From positions 1 to 63,171 of the forward strand of contig JACPFW010000024.1 of the NCBI GenBank assembly GCA_016182795.1: a DNA stretch of 63,171 nucleotides, in the 5' to 3' direction. The position numbers and the translations under genes were made by a program. The notes under the pieces were generated by a model, which had not been told where the DNA came from, did no database searches, and saw only the letters and a list, made by a program, of their open reading frames with translations. The number at the start of each line of letters is the position of its first letter. Position 1 is the stretch's first letter. This document shows positions 8,690 through 18,993 of the stretch, piece after piece. This DNA comes from Gemmatimonadota bacterium. Its GTDB lineage: Bacteria; Gemmatimonadota; Gemmatimonadetes; Gemmatimonadales; Gemmatimonadaceae.

Positions 8690-10018
8690 ATGAGGAAACT
8701 GCACTTCCCCCATCCGATGGTCCTGCTGCTGGCCTGCGTGCTCGTCGCGGCCGCGCTCACGCACATCATTCCCGCCGGGCAGTTCGACCGCCACGACGAT
8801 GCGGCAACGGGGCGCACCGTTGTCGTCGCCAACACCTATCATCGCGTCGACGCGCAGCCGGTGGGGCCGTTCGCGGCCTTCGTGGCGGTGCCACGCGGCT
8901 TCGTGGCCGCCGCCGAGGTCATTGTGCTCGTGCTGCTGGTGGGTGGGGCGTGGACGGTGGTGGACAAAGCGGGCACGCTGCGCGCCATCGTCGACTGGCT
9001 GGTGGGGAAGTTCGGCCGCCAGCGGTACCTCGCGATCATCATCCTGTCGTGCGCTTTCGCCGCGGGCGGCGCGCTGGAGAACATGGGCGAGGAGATCATC
9101 CCTCTCGTGCCGGTGCTCCTGCTCCTCTGCCAGGGGTTCGGGTACGATGCGATGACCGCGGCGGCGATGAGCATTGGCGCGGCCATCGTGGGAAGCGCGT
9201 TCAGTCCGCTCAATCCGTTCCAGGCAGGCATCGCGTTGAAGCTCGCGCAGCTCCCACTGCTCTCGGGCGCCGCGCTGCGCATTGTGCTGCTGCTCGTTGC
9301 TGTCGCGCTATGGATTGGGTGGACCATTCGCCACGCCGAACGGACCCGAGTGGAACCGGACGAAGCGCACCGTCCGTCGGACGTTGTCTTCGACGTGCGG
9401 CAACGCCTCATCCTCCTGCTCGTGGTGGCCCCGTTTGTTGCGTATGTGATTGGCGTGCTCAACTACGGCTGGGGTTTCAACGAACTCTCGGCGGCGTTTC
9501 TCATCGCCGGCATTTTCATTGGGCTGGTCGGACGGCTCGGCGTGCAGGGCACTGTGGACGCGTACTTCGACGGCATGCGGTCGGTCACGGCGGCGGCGGT
9601 GCTCATTGGCGTGGCGCGCTCGATCTCGCTGGTGCTCGAGGACGGGCGAGTCATCGACACGATCCTGCAGGGACTCGTGTCGCCGCTGGCCGACGCGCCG
9701 CGCGCCTTTGCCGCCGTGCTGATGGTCCCCGTTCAGGCGCTGCTGCATATCCCGGTGAGCAGTGTCAGCGGGCAGGCGGTGCTGACCATGCCGGTGATGA
9801 TTCCGCTCTCCGACCTGCTAGGCATTTCGCGGCAGGTGACGGTGCTGGCGTTCCAGGCCGGCGCGGGACTCACCGAGTTCTGGACGCCGACCAACGGATC
9901 GCTGATGGCGATTCTGCTGACGCTCAAATGCCCGTATGAACGGTGGCTGCGGTTCGTGGCGCCCGCCGTGCTGGTGCTGACGCTGCTGTTCATTGGCGGG
10001 ATGCTCGTGGCGCTGTAG
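8690..10018 (+). CDS. YfcC family integral membrane carrier
   Basis: This 442-residue, roughly 12-helix inner-membrane protein belongs to the YfcC/DcuC-like (C4-dicarboxylate anaerobic carrier-like) superfamily. Typical features are the N-terminal LTHIIPAGQFDR, the AAGGALENMGEEII loop, the NPFQAGIA motif and the C-terminal EFWTPTNGSLMA reentrant-loop motif. Members are thought to carry amino acids or dicarboxylates, but the substrate of this one is unknown. The ATG is preceded by a weak ribosome-binding site. A small membrane protein follows 13 bases downstream. Confidence 0.85.
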   Translation: MRKLHFPHPMVLLLACVLVAAALTHIIPAGQFDRHDDAATGRTVVVANTYHRVDAQPVGPFAAFVAVPRGFVAAAEVIVLVLLVGGAWTVVDKAGTLRAIVDWLVGKFGRQRYLAIIILSCAFAAGGALENMGEEIIPLVPVLLLLCQGFGYDAMTAAAMSIGAAIVGSAFSPLNPFQAGIALKLAQLPLLSGAALRIVLLLVAVALWIGWTIRHAERTRVEPDEAHRPSDVVFDVRQRLILLLVVAPFVAYVIGVLNYGWGFNELSAAFLIAGIFIGLVGRLGVQGTVDAYFDGMRSVTAAAVLIGVARSISLVLEDGRVIDTILQGLVSPLADAPRAFAAVLMVPVQALLHIPVSSVSGQAVLTMPVMIPLSDLLGISRQVTVLAFQAGAGLTEFWTPTNGSLMAILLTLKCPYERWLRFVAPAVLVLTLLFIGGMLVAL

Positions 10019-10031
10019 AAAGGAGCGAATT

Positions 10032-10223
10032 ATGTCCATACAGTTGAAGGGTGCGATCATCACGATGGTTGTCGGCTTCATGTTCGTCGCACTCGAGTTC
10101 GCGACTCGATCGTACACGTCGCTGGCCGGCATCTTCATCCTCGGCGTGGGATCGGGTCTGTTGCTTGGCGATCGCATGGGGAAGAAGCCCGCAGCCCCGA
10201 CGCCTCCGGTGCAGCCGCTCTGA
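10032..10223 (+). CDS. 63-residue small membrane protein
   Basis: Two hydrophobic helices (about 7-27 and 31-48) are followed by a short Pro-rich tail. The start ATG has a very strong ribosome-binding site, AAAGGAGCG, 5-8 bases upstream. It follows the YfcC-type carrier after 13 bases and is probably cotranscribed. I recognise no family; it may be an accessory of the carrier. Confidence 0.7.
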   Translation: MSIQLKGAIITMVVGFMFVALEFATRSYTSLAGIFILGVGSGLLLGDRMGKKPAAPTPPVQPL

Positions 10224-10232
10224 GGTGCGGCG

Positions 10233-10261
10233 TTACACGCATGCGCGACCTCGGCTAGATT
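10233..10261 (+). promoter_or_regulatory. promoter for hemolysin III gene, leaderless
   Basis: TTACAC at 10233-10238, a 17-base spacer and TAGATT at 10256-10261 make a good sigma-70-type promoter. The ATG at 10271 begins only 9 bases after the -10 box, so the transcript should start at or within a few bases of the start codon. No Shine-Dalgarno is needed or seen. Confidence 0.6.
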
Positions 10262-10270
10262 TAGTGCATC

Positions 10271-10900
10271 ATGTCACGTCCTCAGACGTTCGGTGAAGAA
10301 ATCGCCAATGCCGTCAGTCACGGCATTGGCTTCGCATTGGCGGTGGCGTCCATTCCCGTGCTGGTCATTGCCGCACTGCCGCACGGCGCGCGCGCGGTGG
10401 TGGGAGGGGCGGTCTTTGCCGCCACCGCGTCACTGCTGTATCTGACGTCCACGCTGTACCACGCCATTTCGCACGAGAAAGCCAAGCGCGTGCTGCGCGT
10501 GCTCGACCACAGCGCCATCTACCTGTTGATCGCGGGGACGTACACGCCGTTCACCCTTGGCGTGCTGCGCGGTGCGTGGGGCTGGTCGCTGTTCGGCACC
10601 ATCTGGGGGCTCGCGATCGCCGGTGTCGTGGTGAAGTCGGTGCACGGGTTTGGCATGCGCGGCCTCTCGACGGCGCTGTATCTGGCCATGGGATGGCTGG
10701 TGATCATCGCCGCGCGGCCATTGTACCTGCATCTCCCGGCGTGGGGACTGTTCTGGCTGCTTGCCGGTGGCGTGGCTTACACGGCGGGGACCGTGTTCTA
10801 CGCGGCGCCGCGCATGCGGTACGCGCACTTTGCCTGGCATCTGTGCGTATTGGCCGGCACCGCCTGCCACTTTGTGGCGGTACTGCGCTACGCCATCTAA
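10271..10900 (+). CDS. trhA: hemolysin III family / PAQR membrane protein
   Basis: This 209-residue, seven-helix PAQR protein is of the YqfA/TrhA type. Family signatures are SHGIG near the start, a YHAISH...LDHSAIYLLIAGTYTPF block, and C-terminal HFAWHLCVLAGTACHF; its His and Asp residues form the metal site known in PAQR proteins. Bacterial members affect membrane fluidity and lipid homeostasis, and the haemolysin name is historical. The predicted promoter lies so close that the mRNA is probably leaderless. The stop TAA overlaps the stop of the convergent downstream gene. Confidence 0.88.
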   Translation: MSRPQTFGEEIANAVSHGIGFALAVASIPVLVIAALPHGARAVVGGAVFAATASLLYLTSTLYHAISHEKAKRVLRVLDHSAIYLLIAGTYTPFTLGVLRGAWGWSLFGTIWGLAIAGVVVKSVHGFGMRGLSTALYLAMGWLVIIAARPLYLHLPAWGLFWLLAGGVAYTAGTVFYAAPRMRYAHFAWHLCVLAGTACHFVAVLRYAI

Positions 10901-11856
10901 GGCAGTGCGGGAAGCCTCACACTGATCCCGCTGAGATTACCCGCCGGCCCCGCACGATAGCGCGCGTCGCCAAAGAAGACGGTGGTGTCGGTGCCCTGCG
11001 CCTCTACGCGCACATACGGAAACTGCGACCAGACTAGATAGTTGCGCGCCGCCGGCGTCTCTCGTGCTCTCAGCACTGCGGACGCGCTCCAGTCGCCGCG
11101 TGGAATGACGATGCCCGAGAAGGTCACGCGCGGATCAGACAACCAGCGCAGCGCGCCGGGGTGGTAGGCGTCGGGTGTGCGCACCACGATGTCAGCGGCC
11201 AGCGGTGTCGCCGGTCGCGGCGAGTAGAGCACATCCGTGATGGGGGCGATGCCCGCCGCCTCTGCCGCTGACCGGACGAGTCGCTTGCCTTGCACGCTAA
11301 GTCCGATCATCGTGGCGAGGTACGCGAGCGCCAGCATTCCCGCCGTGCGCGCGAAACGCGCGACACGTGACTGATTGGGTTGCGACCGCCGGGCCACGAT
11401 GAGCCCCGCCCCCATGACAAGCCAGAGCCACGGATCAACGATGAAGACGCTGTCGCCGCGGAACCATGTCTCGCGGAACGGCATCAACAGCCGAATGCCG
11501 TAGGTGTTCAGCCAGTCGAGTGCCGGATGGCTGAAGACGCCGAGCGCGGCCAGAGAGAGCAACGCGTCACCGCGTACGGGAGCGGCGGTCGGATCGCGCC
11601 GTCGTCGCGCCCAGCGATCCCACGCGACAAGCAATCCTGCCACTGCGAACGGAAGCACGATCCACGCAAGCGGGCCATGCGTCCACCCTCGACGGCAGGC
11701 AAGCGAGGCGTTCTCGTCGTGGAGAAAGGCCGTGACGATGTCGATGTCCGGCGCATTGGCGCCGAGCAGGAGGGCGGCGGTAGCGAGCGGTGTGCGGCGG
11801 TCGAGGCCGGCGCGCGCAATGGTCGCGCCGGCCAGCGTGTGGGTGATGGGGTCCAT
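10897..11856 (-). CDS. YdjM-like inner-membrane metal-dependent hydrolase
   Basis: The product has 319 residues. The N-terminal membrane domain carries MDPITHTLAGATIARAG and LGANAPDIDI, the His/Asp pattern of the YdjM/PF04307 family of inner-membrane putative metal-dependent hydrolases. Further His/Asp motifs (RRGWTHGPL; SHPALDWLNTYG) match the family, followed by a soluble C-terminal domain. The physiological substrate is unknown. In E. coli, YdjM is an SOS gene; no LexA box was identified here. The gene is convergent with trhA, and the stops share the four bases CTAA at 10897-10900. Confidence 0.85.
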   Translation of the reverse strand: MDPITHTLAGATIARAGLDRRTPLATAALLLGANAPDIDIVTAFLHDENASLACRRGWTHGPLAWIVLPFAVAGLLVAWDRWARRRRDPTAAPVRGDALLSLAALGVFSHPALDWLNTYGIRLLMPFRETWFRGDSVFIVDPWLWLVMGAGLIVARRSQPNQSRVARFARTAGMLALAYLATMIGLSVQGKRLVRSAAEAAGIAPITDVLYSPRPATPLAADIVVRTPDAYHPGALRWLSDPRVTFSGIVIPRGDWSASAVLRARETPAARNYLVWSQFPYVRVEAQGTDTTVFFGDARYRAGPAGNLSGISVRLPALP

Positions 11857-11865
11857 AGCGGGTCG

Positions 11866-14133
11866 CTAACGCTCCTCGAGCACGCGCAGTTCCGTGTCGG
11901 CGGAGCGCAGGCGCTTGGAGATGGCGACCGCGAGCCGTTCGAAGATGGTGCCACCGAGCGCCGGGTATCGACGCGCGACCGCGTCGAAGCGGGCGCGGGA
12001 AAGGACAAACAGTTCGGTGGGCGTGACCGCTTCGACGCTCGCCGAGCGGGGTTCTTGGTCGATGAACGCCATCTCGCCAAAGAAGTCGCCGCGGCAGAAC
12101 GTCGCCACGTGGTGCCGCTTGCCCGTTTCGAGCGGGAGGAGCGCGCTCACTCGGCCGCGGCGCAGGAGGAAGAGTTCATCGCCGGCATCGCTGTGCTTGC
12201 AGATGGTGCCGCCCGCGGGAACGCTCAAGGTCGTGACGGCGCTGGAGAGTTCGCGGATGGTCTCGTCGTCAAACTCGGACAAGATCTCGATCTCGTTGAG
12301 GTCGAGCGCGTCGCCTTCGTCCTCCTCGGTATAGCCGTGGGCGTCGAGGATCTGGTCTTCGATCCACTCGATGGCGCTGTCGCGCGTTTCGAACAGACGA
12401 ATGCCGTGTCCGCTTCCGACGAGGCCGAGCTGCGACAGGTAGCTCTCGATGTCACTGCTGCGCGCCAGCCCTGACGGCATCGAACTGAAGAGCAGCTCAC
12501 CCTTGTTGTCGGCCACGCGCGCCTTCATCTGCTCAAAGAGGTGCGCGGCGGTGAAGTCCATGGACTGCACCCGCCGCATGTCGAACAGCACATACCGACA
12601 GCGCCCGAGATCGGCCTCGAGTTCACTAAAGAGCTTGTCCGTGGTGCCGAAGAACAGATTGCCGTGCAGCTGAACCACCACGGCCTCGGTGCCGAACTCG
12701 TCGAGAATTTCCGATTCGGCGAGCAGACGCCGGCGCTTGGAGTGCACCGCGCGGAGGTCGCGCTTGTTGACGATGACCGAACTGCGCGCCTGGTCGCGGA
12801 TGAAGAGCAGGATGGCGAGGAAGACACCCACTGCCGACGCGGCGATGAGTTCGACCTGCGCGACCGCGATCACGGTGAGGATGACGGCGAAATCCACCCG
12901 TGTGGACGGATTGCGCAGCAGCTTGAACGCCGCGCGGTCGAACATCCGGAACGCGACGACGAGCAGAATGCCGGCCAGCGCCCCAATGGGAACCCACGCG
13001 ATCAGCGAGCCGAGCACGAGATACGCCAGCAGAACAAAGACACCCTCAGCGATCCCCGACCACCGGCCGCGGCCACCGCTGGTGACATTCACGAGCGTGG
13101 CGCCCATCGTGCCGGCGCCGGCCATTCCACCGACGAAGAAGGAGGCCAAGTTTGCGGTGCCCTGGCCAATCAACTCCCGGTTGGAGTTGTGGCGACTGCG
13201 CACCAGGGTGTCGAGCACGACGCCGGTCTTGAGCGTGTCGATGGAGAGGAGCACGGCGAGCGTAATGGCCGAACTGAACACCAGCGACACATCGGCCGGA
13301 CCAATCTCCAGCAGCGATGAGGCACGCGCCGCCACGGCGCCGACGAACGATCCCGATGCGGTGATTGGACCGATGATGAGCTTGTTTCCCTCGATGATCA
13401 GTAGGGAGCTGTCGACGAGCGCGAGCGTGAAGTAGGAGGCCACGCCGACGGCGAGTCCAATGATGGCGGCCGGCACCTTGCTCGTGAACTTGGGCGCGAG
13501 CAGAACGGCGGCGATGGTGACGAGCCCGACGACAATGCCCTGCCATCGCCAGAGATCGGTTGAAATCAGCATCGCACCGAGGTGCGTCCCTTTGGGCACG
13601 CCGAGCAGCTTGGGCAGCTGACCGACGGCGATGATGACGGCGACGCCCGACAGGTATCCGCTCACCACTTGATATGGAATAAACTTGATCAGCCGCCCGA
13701 CGCGGGCGAACCCAAAAACAAGCTGGAAGAGCGCGGAGAGCAGGGCGGTGAGTCCGATGAGCGCGATGATGCGATCGGGCGCCATGCCGCCCTGCGTCGC
13801 GAAGCCGGCGGCGAGCGCCGAGAGAATGGCGGCCGCCGGCGCGCAGGGGGCGGTGATGAACCCGCCATTGCCGCTGACGAGCGGCGCGACGATGCCGAGG
13901 GCGGCGGCGCCGAGGATGCCGGCAAGCGCGCCGGCGCCGGCCTGCTCGGGGCCGATGGCGCTGTAGATGAGGACGCCAAAGGCGATGGACGACGGGAGCG
14001 CGACGAGCATCGCCGCCAGTCCGCCCCAAAGATCACCGGCGCGCGACGGCGCGCTGCCAGCGGGGAGTTCCATGGTTGCCATTATTGCCTCGTGGCTCGA
14101 CGCTCCCGCACACCGGAGCGTGCTCTCCATCAT
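11866..14133 (-). CDS. SulP anion transporter fused to STAS and cyclic-nucleotide-binding domains
   Basis: This 755-residue protein has three parts. A SulP membrane domain (about 20-440) includes FGVLIYSAIGPEQAG, FITAPCAPAAAI and GNRELIGQGTAN-like family features. An STAS domain follows (about 460-590, FGTEAVVVQLHGNLFFG; DMRRVQSMDFTA). A C-terminal cNMP-binding domain (about 620-745) has GDELFLLRRGRVSA and the phosphate-cassette-like FFGEMAFIDQEPRSASV. SulP proteins move sulfate, bicarbonate or related anions. The cNMP domain suggests gating by cAMP, cGMP or c-di-AMP-like ligands, but the ligand is inferred. It is preceded by the divergent cytochrome peroxidase gene and ends 9 bases before the YdjM-like gene starts, so both may form an operon. 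Confidence 0.9.
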   Translation of the reverse strand: MMESTLRCAGASSHEAIMATMELPAGSAPSRAGDLWGGLAAMLVALPSSIAFGVLIYSAIGPEQAGAGALAGILGAAALGIVAPLVSGNGGFITAPCAPAAAILSALAAGFATQGGMAPDRIIALIGLTALLSALFQLVFGFARVGRLIKFIPYQVVSGYLSGVAVIIAVGQLPKLLGVPKGTHLGAMLISTDLWRWQGIVVGLVTIAAVLLAPKFTSKVPAAIIGLAVGVASYFTLALVDSSLLIIEGNKLIIGPITASGSFVGAVAARASSLLEIGPADVSLVFSSAITLAVLLSIDTLKTGVVLDTLVRSRHNSNRELIGQGTANLASFFVGGMAGAGTMGATLVNVTSGGRGRWSGIAEGVFVLLAYLVLGSLIAWVPIGALAGILLVVAFRMFDRAAFKLLRNPSTRVDFAVILTVIAVAQVELIAASAVGVFLAILLFIRDQARSSVIVNKRDLRAVHSKRRRLLAESEILDEFGTEAVVVQLHGNLFFGTTDKLFSELEADLGRCRYVLFDMRRVQSMDFTAAHLFEQMKARVADNKGELLFSSMPSGLARSSDIESYLSQLGLVGSGHGIRLFETRDSAIEWIEDQILDAHGYTEEDEGDALDLNEIEILSEFDDETIRELSSAVTTLSVPAGGTICKHSDAGDELFLLRRGRVSALLPLETGKRHHVATFCRGDFFGEMAFIDQEPRSASVEAVTPTELFVLSRARFDAVARRYPALGGTIFERLAVAISKRLRSADTELRVLEER

Positions 14134-14242
14134 GGCATGAATTCGAGGGTCCGGCGAGGGCGCGGGGGAATTGTCCCACGTGATACCCGTTGTTGCCCGA
14201 CTGACGGGCTAGTCTGGCGGTCGCACAATTGGACCATCGCTC

Positions 14243-14288
14243 CAGACGACGACGTCTGCCCCGAAGCAGTGCACCCAGTGGTTCACTG
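14243..14288. promoter_or_regulatory. two inverted repeats upstream of the peroxidase gene
   Basis: The first repeat, CAGACG-ACGA-CGTCTG (14243-14258), has perfect 6-base arms. The second, CAGTG-GTT-CACTG (14276-14288), has perfect 5-base arms. Both lie in the divergent gap between the SulP and peroxidase genes, 45-90 bases before the peroxidase ATG. They could be regulator sites, but short inverted repeats also arise by chance in GC-rich DNA. Confidence 0.3.
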
Positions 14289-14334
14289 AAACCTCGAACC
14301 GCCTGCCGCTGATCGGCACAGGAGGGATTTCCGG

Positions 14335-15354
14335 ATGAAACGTCTTCTCATAGTTGGCGCAGCGGTCATGATGATCGTTGCCGGCTGCGGCACCACGAAG
14401 GATCAGGGCGGAAGCAGTGGACCGATCACGAAGGCCGATCTCGCCGTCTTCGCGCCGCTGCCTGCGGTAGTCGAGGTCGCCAGCCAGCCGCTCTCCGACG
14501 CGAAGGTCCAGCTGGGTCGCGAGCTGTATTACGAGACGCGGTTGTCGCAGAGTCACGACGTGTCGTGCAATAGTTGCCACGCGTTGAACGCGTGGGGGGC
14601 CGACGGTCGCAAGGTGTCGCTGGGGCACAATGGACTGGCCGGCAATCGCAACGCGCCGACCGTGTACCACGCGGCGGGGCACATTGCACAGTTCTGGGAC
14701 GGGCGCGCCGCGGACGTGGAAGCGCAGGCCAAGGGGCCGATTCTGAACCCGGTGGAAATGGGAATGCCCGACACCGTGGCCGTGCTCGCGCATCTGCGTG
14801 GGACGCCGGCGTATGTGGCGCAGTTCCGTGCAGCCTTCCCGGGTGAGGCGCAGCCTGTGACGTATGACAATGTCGGCAACGCGATCGGGGCGTTCGAACG
14901 GAGGCTCCTGACGCCTTCGCGCTGGGACAAGTTCCTCGCCGGCGACACGGCGGCGCTGACCGCCGACGAACAGAAGGGATTGAGAACGTTCCTCAACACC
15001 GGCTGCCAGGCCTGCCACCTGGGGACCTACATGGGCGGCGATCGCTATCAGAAGGCCGGCGCGCAAATCGCCTGGTTCTCGCAGGCCGACAGCGGACGCT
15101 TCGCCGTGACCAAGGACGCGAAGGACCTGTATGTCTTCAAGGTTCCGTCGCTGCGTAACATCGACAAGACCGGACCGTACTTCCATGACGGATCGGTGGC
15201 CGACCTCAACGAGGCCGTTCGGCTGATGGCGCACCATCAGTTGAGCAAGGAACTCCCACCGGCTGACGTGCAGTCCATCGTCACGTTTATGGGATCGCTG
15301 ACCGGCGACCTCGACACGGACTACATCGCGTTTCCGCAGCAGCCGAAGAAGTAG
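14335..15354 (+). CDS. di-haem cytochrome c peroxidase (CcpA/MauG family) lipoprotein
   Basis: This 339-residue protein has a lipoprotein signal (IVAGC, Cys18) and two haem c motifs: CNSCH (Cys78/Cys81/His82) and CQACH (Cys224/Cys227/His228). The rest matches bacterial di-haem peroxidases: LGRELYYETRLS, NRNAPTV, FWDGRA, NPVEMGM, and FKVPSLRNI.KTGPYFHDGS near the end. It is probably periplasmic and membrane-anchored, reducing hydrogen peroxide with electrons from small cytochromes. MauG-like oxidation of another substrate cannot be excluded. AGGAGG near 14320 gives a strong start. Confidence 0.92.
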   Translation: MKRLLIVGAAVMMIVAGCGTTKDQGGSSGPITKADLAVFAPLPAVVEVASQPLSDAKVQLGRELYYETRLSQSHDVSCNSCHALNAWGADGRKVSLGHNGLAGNRNAPTVYHAAGHIAQFWDGRAADVEAQAKGPILNPVEMGMPDTVAVLAHLRGTPAYVAQFRAAFPGEAQPVTYDNVGNAIGAFERRLLTPSRWDKFLAGDTAALTADEQKGLRTFLNTGCQACHLGTYMGGDRYQKAGAQIAWFSQADSGRFAVTKDAKDLYVFKVPSLRNIDKTGPYFHDGSVADLNEAVRLMAHHQLSKELPPADVQSIVTFMGSLTGDLDTDYIAFPQQPKK

Positions 15355-15406
15355 GATTTACGGGATTCGGCTGCGAGGATTGCGCGGCTAACCCAGCGGG
15401 CGGTGT

Positions 15407-15619
15407 TCAGTCTTCAAGCGTGAACACCGCCTCGATGGGCTGGCAGAATGTTTGCGCGATGCGCAGTGCCAGCACGAGCGACGGTACGTAGCGCTCCTGC
15501 TCCAGCAGCACGATGGTCTGGCGCGTGCAGCCAACGCGATCGGCCAACTCCTGCTGGGTCATCTCGCCGTGCGCGAAGCGCAACGCACGGATGCGATTGC
15601 TGATGGTGGCCTTGGGCAT
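15407..15619 (-). CDS. small XRE-family HTH transcriptional regulator
   Basis: This 70-residue DNA-binding protein is essentially one helix-turn-helix domain: MTQQELADRVGCTRQT is the HTH and the ERYVPSL stretch follows. Such minimal Cro/CI-type regulators commonly sit beside a small membrane protein. The ATG at 15619 lies 2 bases after the stop of the upstream membrane-protein gene, so the two are translated together. The TTTCGTAC repeats in the operon promoter are candidate autoregulatory sites. Confidence 0.85.
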   Translation of the reverse strand: MPKATISNRIRALRFAHGEMTQQELADRVGCTRQTIVLLEQERYVPSLVLALRIAQTFCQPIEAVFTLED

Positions 15620-15621
15620 CG

Positions 15622-16179
15622 TCAGCTCCGGCGATAGCCGATCAGCACGCCGAGCAGTGACGCCACGATGCTGGTCAGCAGGACCGACCAGAACATCGCG
15701 TACAGATACGCCGACGGCACGAGATGCGTGTCGTGAAACCGCTCGATGAGGTAGAGCATCCACACCGCCAGCACGACGAGCATCGCCGGCGCCTGTCCGG
15801 CAGGTGCCGCCGCGAGGATCGCACGGTCGCGCTCATCGAGCGTGTCGTTGTCCTTGATGAGCCACGTGCGCAGCCGCGCGATGAAGTACGTGTAGCCGCC
15901 GAGGGAGGCGATCACGAACAGGGTCACCGTGGCGCGCACGTCGTCGTTATTCCAGACGTCCAGGACTCCGCGTTGGGCAACGATTATCGCGGCGACCGCG
16001 ATGCAGAGCAGCGTCGGAATGAGTGCCTGCCAAGCCACACGCTGCACGGGAGTGGATGGGAGGGGCTCGCCGCCCGTTGCGGGGTTCGGTGCGACGATCC
16101 GCTGCGTCCGGCGCACGGCGATGAGCGACCAGACGCCGGCGATACCCACGGCGATGATGATCCAGAGAATCGGCGACAT
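15622..16179 (-). CDS. five-helix membrane protein in operon with XRE regulator
   Basis: This 185-residue protein has about five hydrophobic helices (residues 3-22, 50-70, 82-102, 128-146 and 160-182). It has no enzyme motif that I recognise. The ATG at 16179 has a clear GGAGG 7 bases upstream (16187-16191 on this strand). The regulator follows after 2 bases. This type of pair is seen in many bacteria, where the membrane protein may be a DUF2178-like partner, but that assignment is uncertain. Confidence 0.72.
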   Translation of the reverse strand: MSPILWIIIAVGIAGVWSLIAVRRTQRIVAPNPATGGEPLPSTPVQRVAWQALIPTLLCIAVAAIIVAQRGVLDVWNNDDVRATVTLFVIASLGGYTYFIARLRTWLIKDNDTLDERDRAILAAAPAGQAPAMLVVLAVWMLYLIERFHDTHLVPSAYLYAMFWSVLLTSIVASLLGVLIGYRRS

Positions 16180-16207
16180 CTGACGACCTCCAATGAGCGT
16201 CGAGAAG

Positions 16208-16251
16208 AATGTAATGTTTTTCGTACAAAAAGTCAAATAATTCTTTCGTAC
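16208..16251 (-). promoter_or_regulatory. promoter with embedded operator for the membrane protein/XRE operon
   Basis: Read on the minus strand, TTGACT (16236-16231) and TACATT (16213-16208) are separated by exactly 17 bases, a near-consensus sigma-70 promoter. The spacer carries an AT-rich symmetric element, TTTTTCGTACAAAAA at 16217-16231. The half TTTCGTAC recurs at 16244-16251, 25 bases away, just upstream of the -35. The AT-rich block stands out from the surrounding GC-rich DNA. It is the natural candidate for binding by the XRE protein encoded in the operon. Confidence 0.65.
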
Positions 16252-16297
16252 CTTCCTAGGTGCTTGCCCATCAATCACTTATGTGGCAAGCTCAGGC

Positions 16298-16987
16298 ATG
16301 GCACACACCGAGCGACACAGGACTGAGCACATCGGGTGGCTACGGGCGGCGGTGCTCGGCGCGAATGACGGGCTGATCTCGACGAGCAGTCTGGTGGTCG
16401 GCGTGGCCGCGGCGCAGGCCGAGCGCGGACCGGTGCTGCTGGCGGCGACGGCGGGGCTCGTTGCTGGCGCGCTCAGCATGGCGGCCGGCGAGTACGTCTC
16501 GGTCAGCTCGCAGTCGGACACCGAGAACTCCGACCTTGCCCGGGAGCGCCACGAGCTGGCAACGATGCCGGAGCACGAACTCGCGGAACTTGCCGGCATC
16601 TATGTATCGCGAGGTCTCACGCCCGAGCTTGCCACGCAAGTCGCCGAGCAGCTGACTGCGAAGGACGCACTGGGCGCCCACGCGCGCGATGAGTTGGGGA
16701 TCCACGAGCTCACCCGCGCGCGTCCAATTCAGGCGGCGCTGAGCTCGGCGGCCGCCTTCGCGGTGGGCGCGGCGCCGCCGCTGCTGCTGGTGTTGGCGGT
16801 GCCGCTCTCGCAGATCACGCCGGCCGTGATGAGTGTGACGCTCGTGCTGCTCGTTGGCCTTGGCGCACTGGCGGCGCGGCTCGGCGGAGCGCCGATGCTG
16901 CGCGGCGCTGTGCGCGTGGCGTTCTGGGGGGCGGTGGCGATGGCCGCGACATCGTTGGTCGGAAGGCTATTTGGCGCGGTCGGCTGA
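16298..16987 (+). CDS. VIT family (VIT1/CCC1) Fe2+/Mn2+ transporter
   Basis: This 229-residue membrane protein begins with ERHRTEHIGWLRAAVLGANDG, typical of the VIT1/CCC1 family. LVVGVAAA and a Glu-rich cytoplasmic metal-binding loop (about 75-140) come next, and then three C-terminal helices. Family members move Fe2+ or Mn2+ out of the cytosol. ATG 16298 matches the usual N-terminus; a GTG at 16283 is an alternative. The gene is divergent from the membrane protein/XRE operon, so their control regions touch. Confidence 0.88.
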   Translation: MAHTERHRTEHIGWLRAAVLGANDGLISTSSLVVGVAAAQAERGPVLLAATAGLVAGALSMAAGEYVSVSSQSDTENSDLARERHELATMPEHELAELAGIYVSRGLTPELATQVAEQLTAKDALGAHARDELGIHELTRARPIQAALSSAAAFAVGAAPPLLLVLAVPLSQITPAVMSVTLVLLVGLGALAARLGGAPMLRGAVRVAFWGAVAMAATSLVGRLFGAVG

Positions 16988-17000
16988 TCCGGTCGCACAA

Positions 17001-17037
17001 CGCAGAAGCGCCGCGGCGATGCCGAGGCGCTTCTGCG
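17001..17037. terminator. shared hairpin terminator between VIT and argG genes
   Basis: A perfect 12-base-pair stem (17001-17012 with 17026-17037, CGCAGAAGCGCC) encloses a 13-base loop. It lies between convergent genes. There is no strong U-run, so it could work in both directions or be Rho-assisted. Confidence 0.75.
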
Positions 17038-17049
17038 TATAGTGAACAG

Positions 17050-18974
<1,925 letters not shown>

Positions 18975-18993
18975 CGTGCGGCAACTTGGGCGC

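Noticed and set aside
11380..12474. Long plus-strand frame opposite the YdjM-like and SulP genes
   Set aside because: No motif match, and it spans two minus-strand genes with clear domains.
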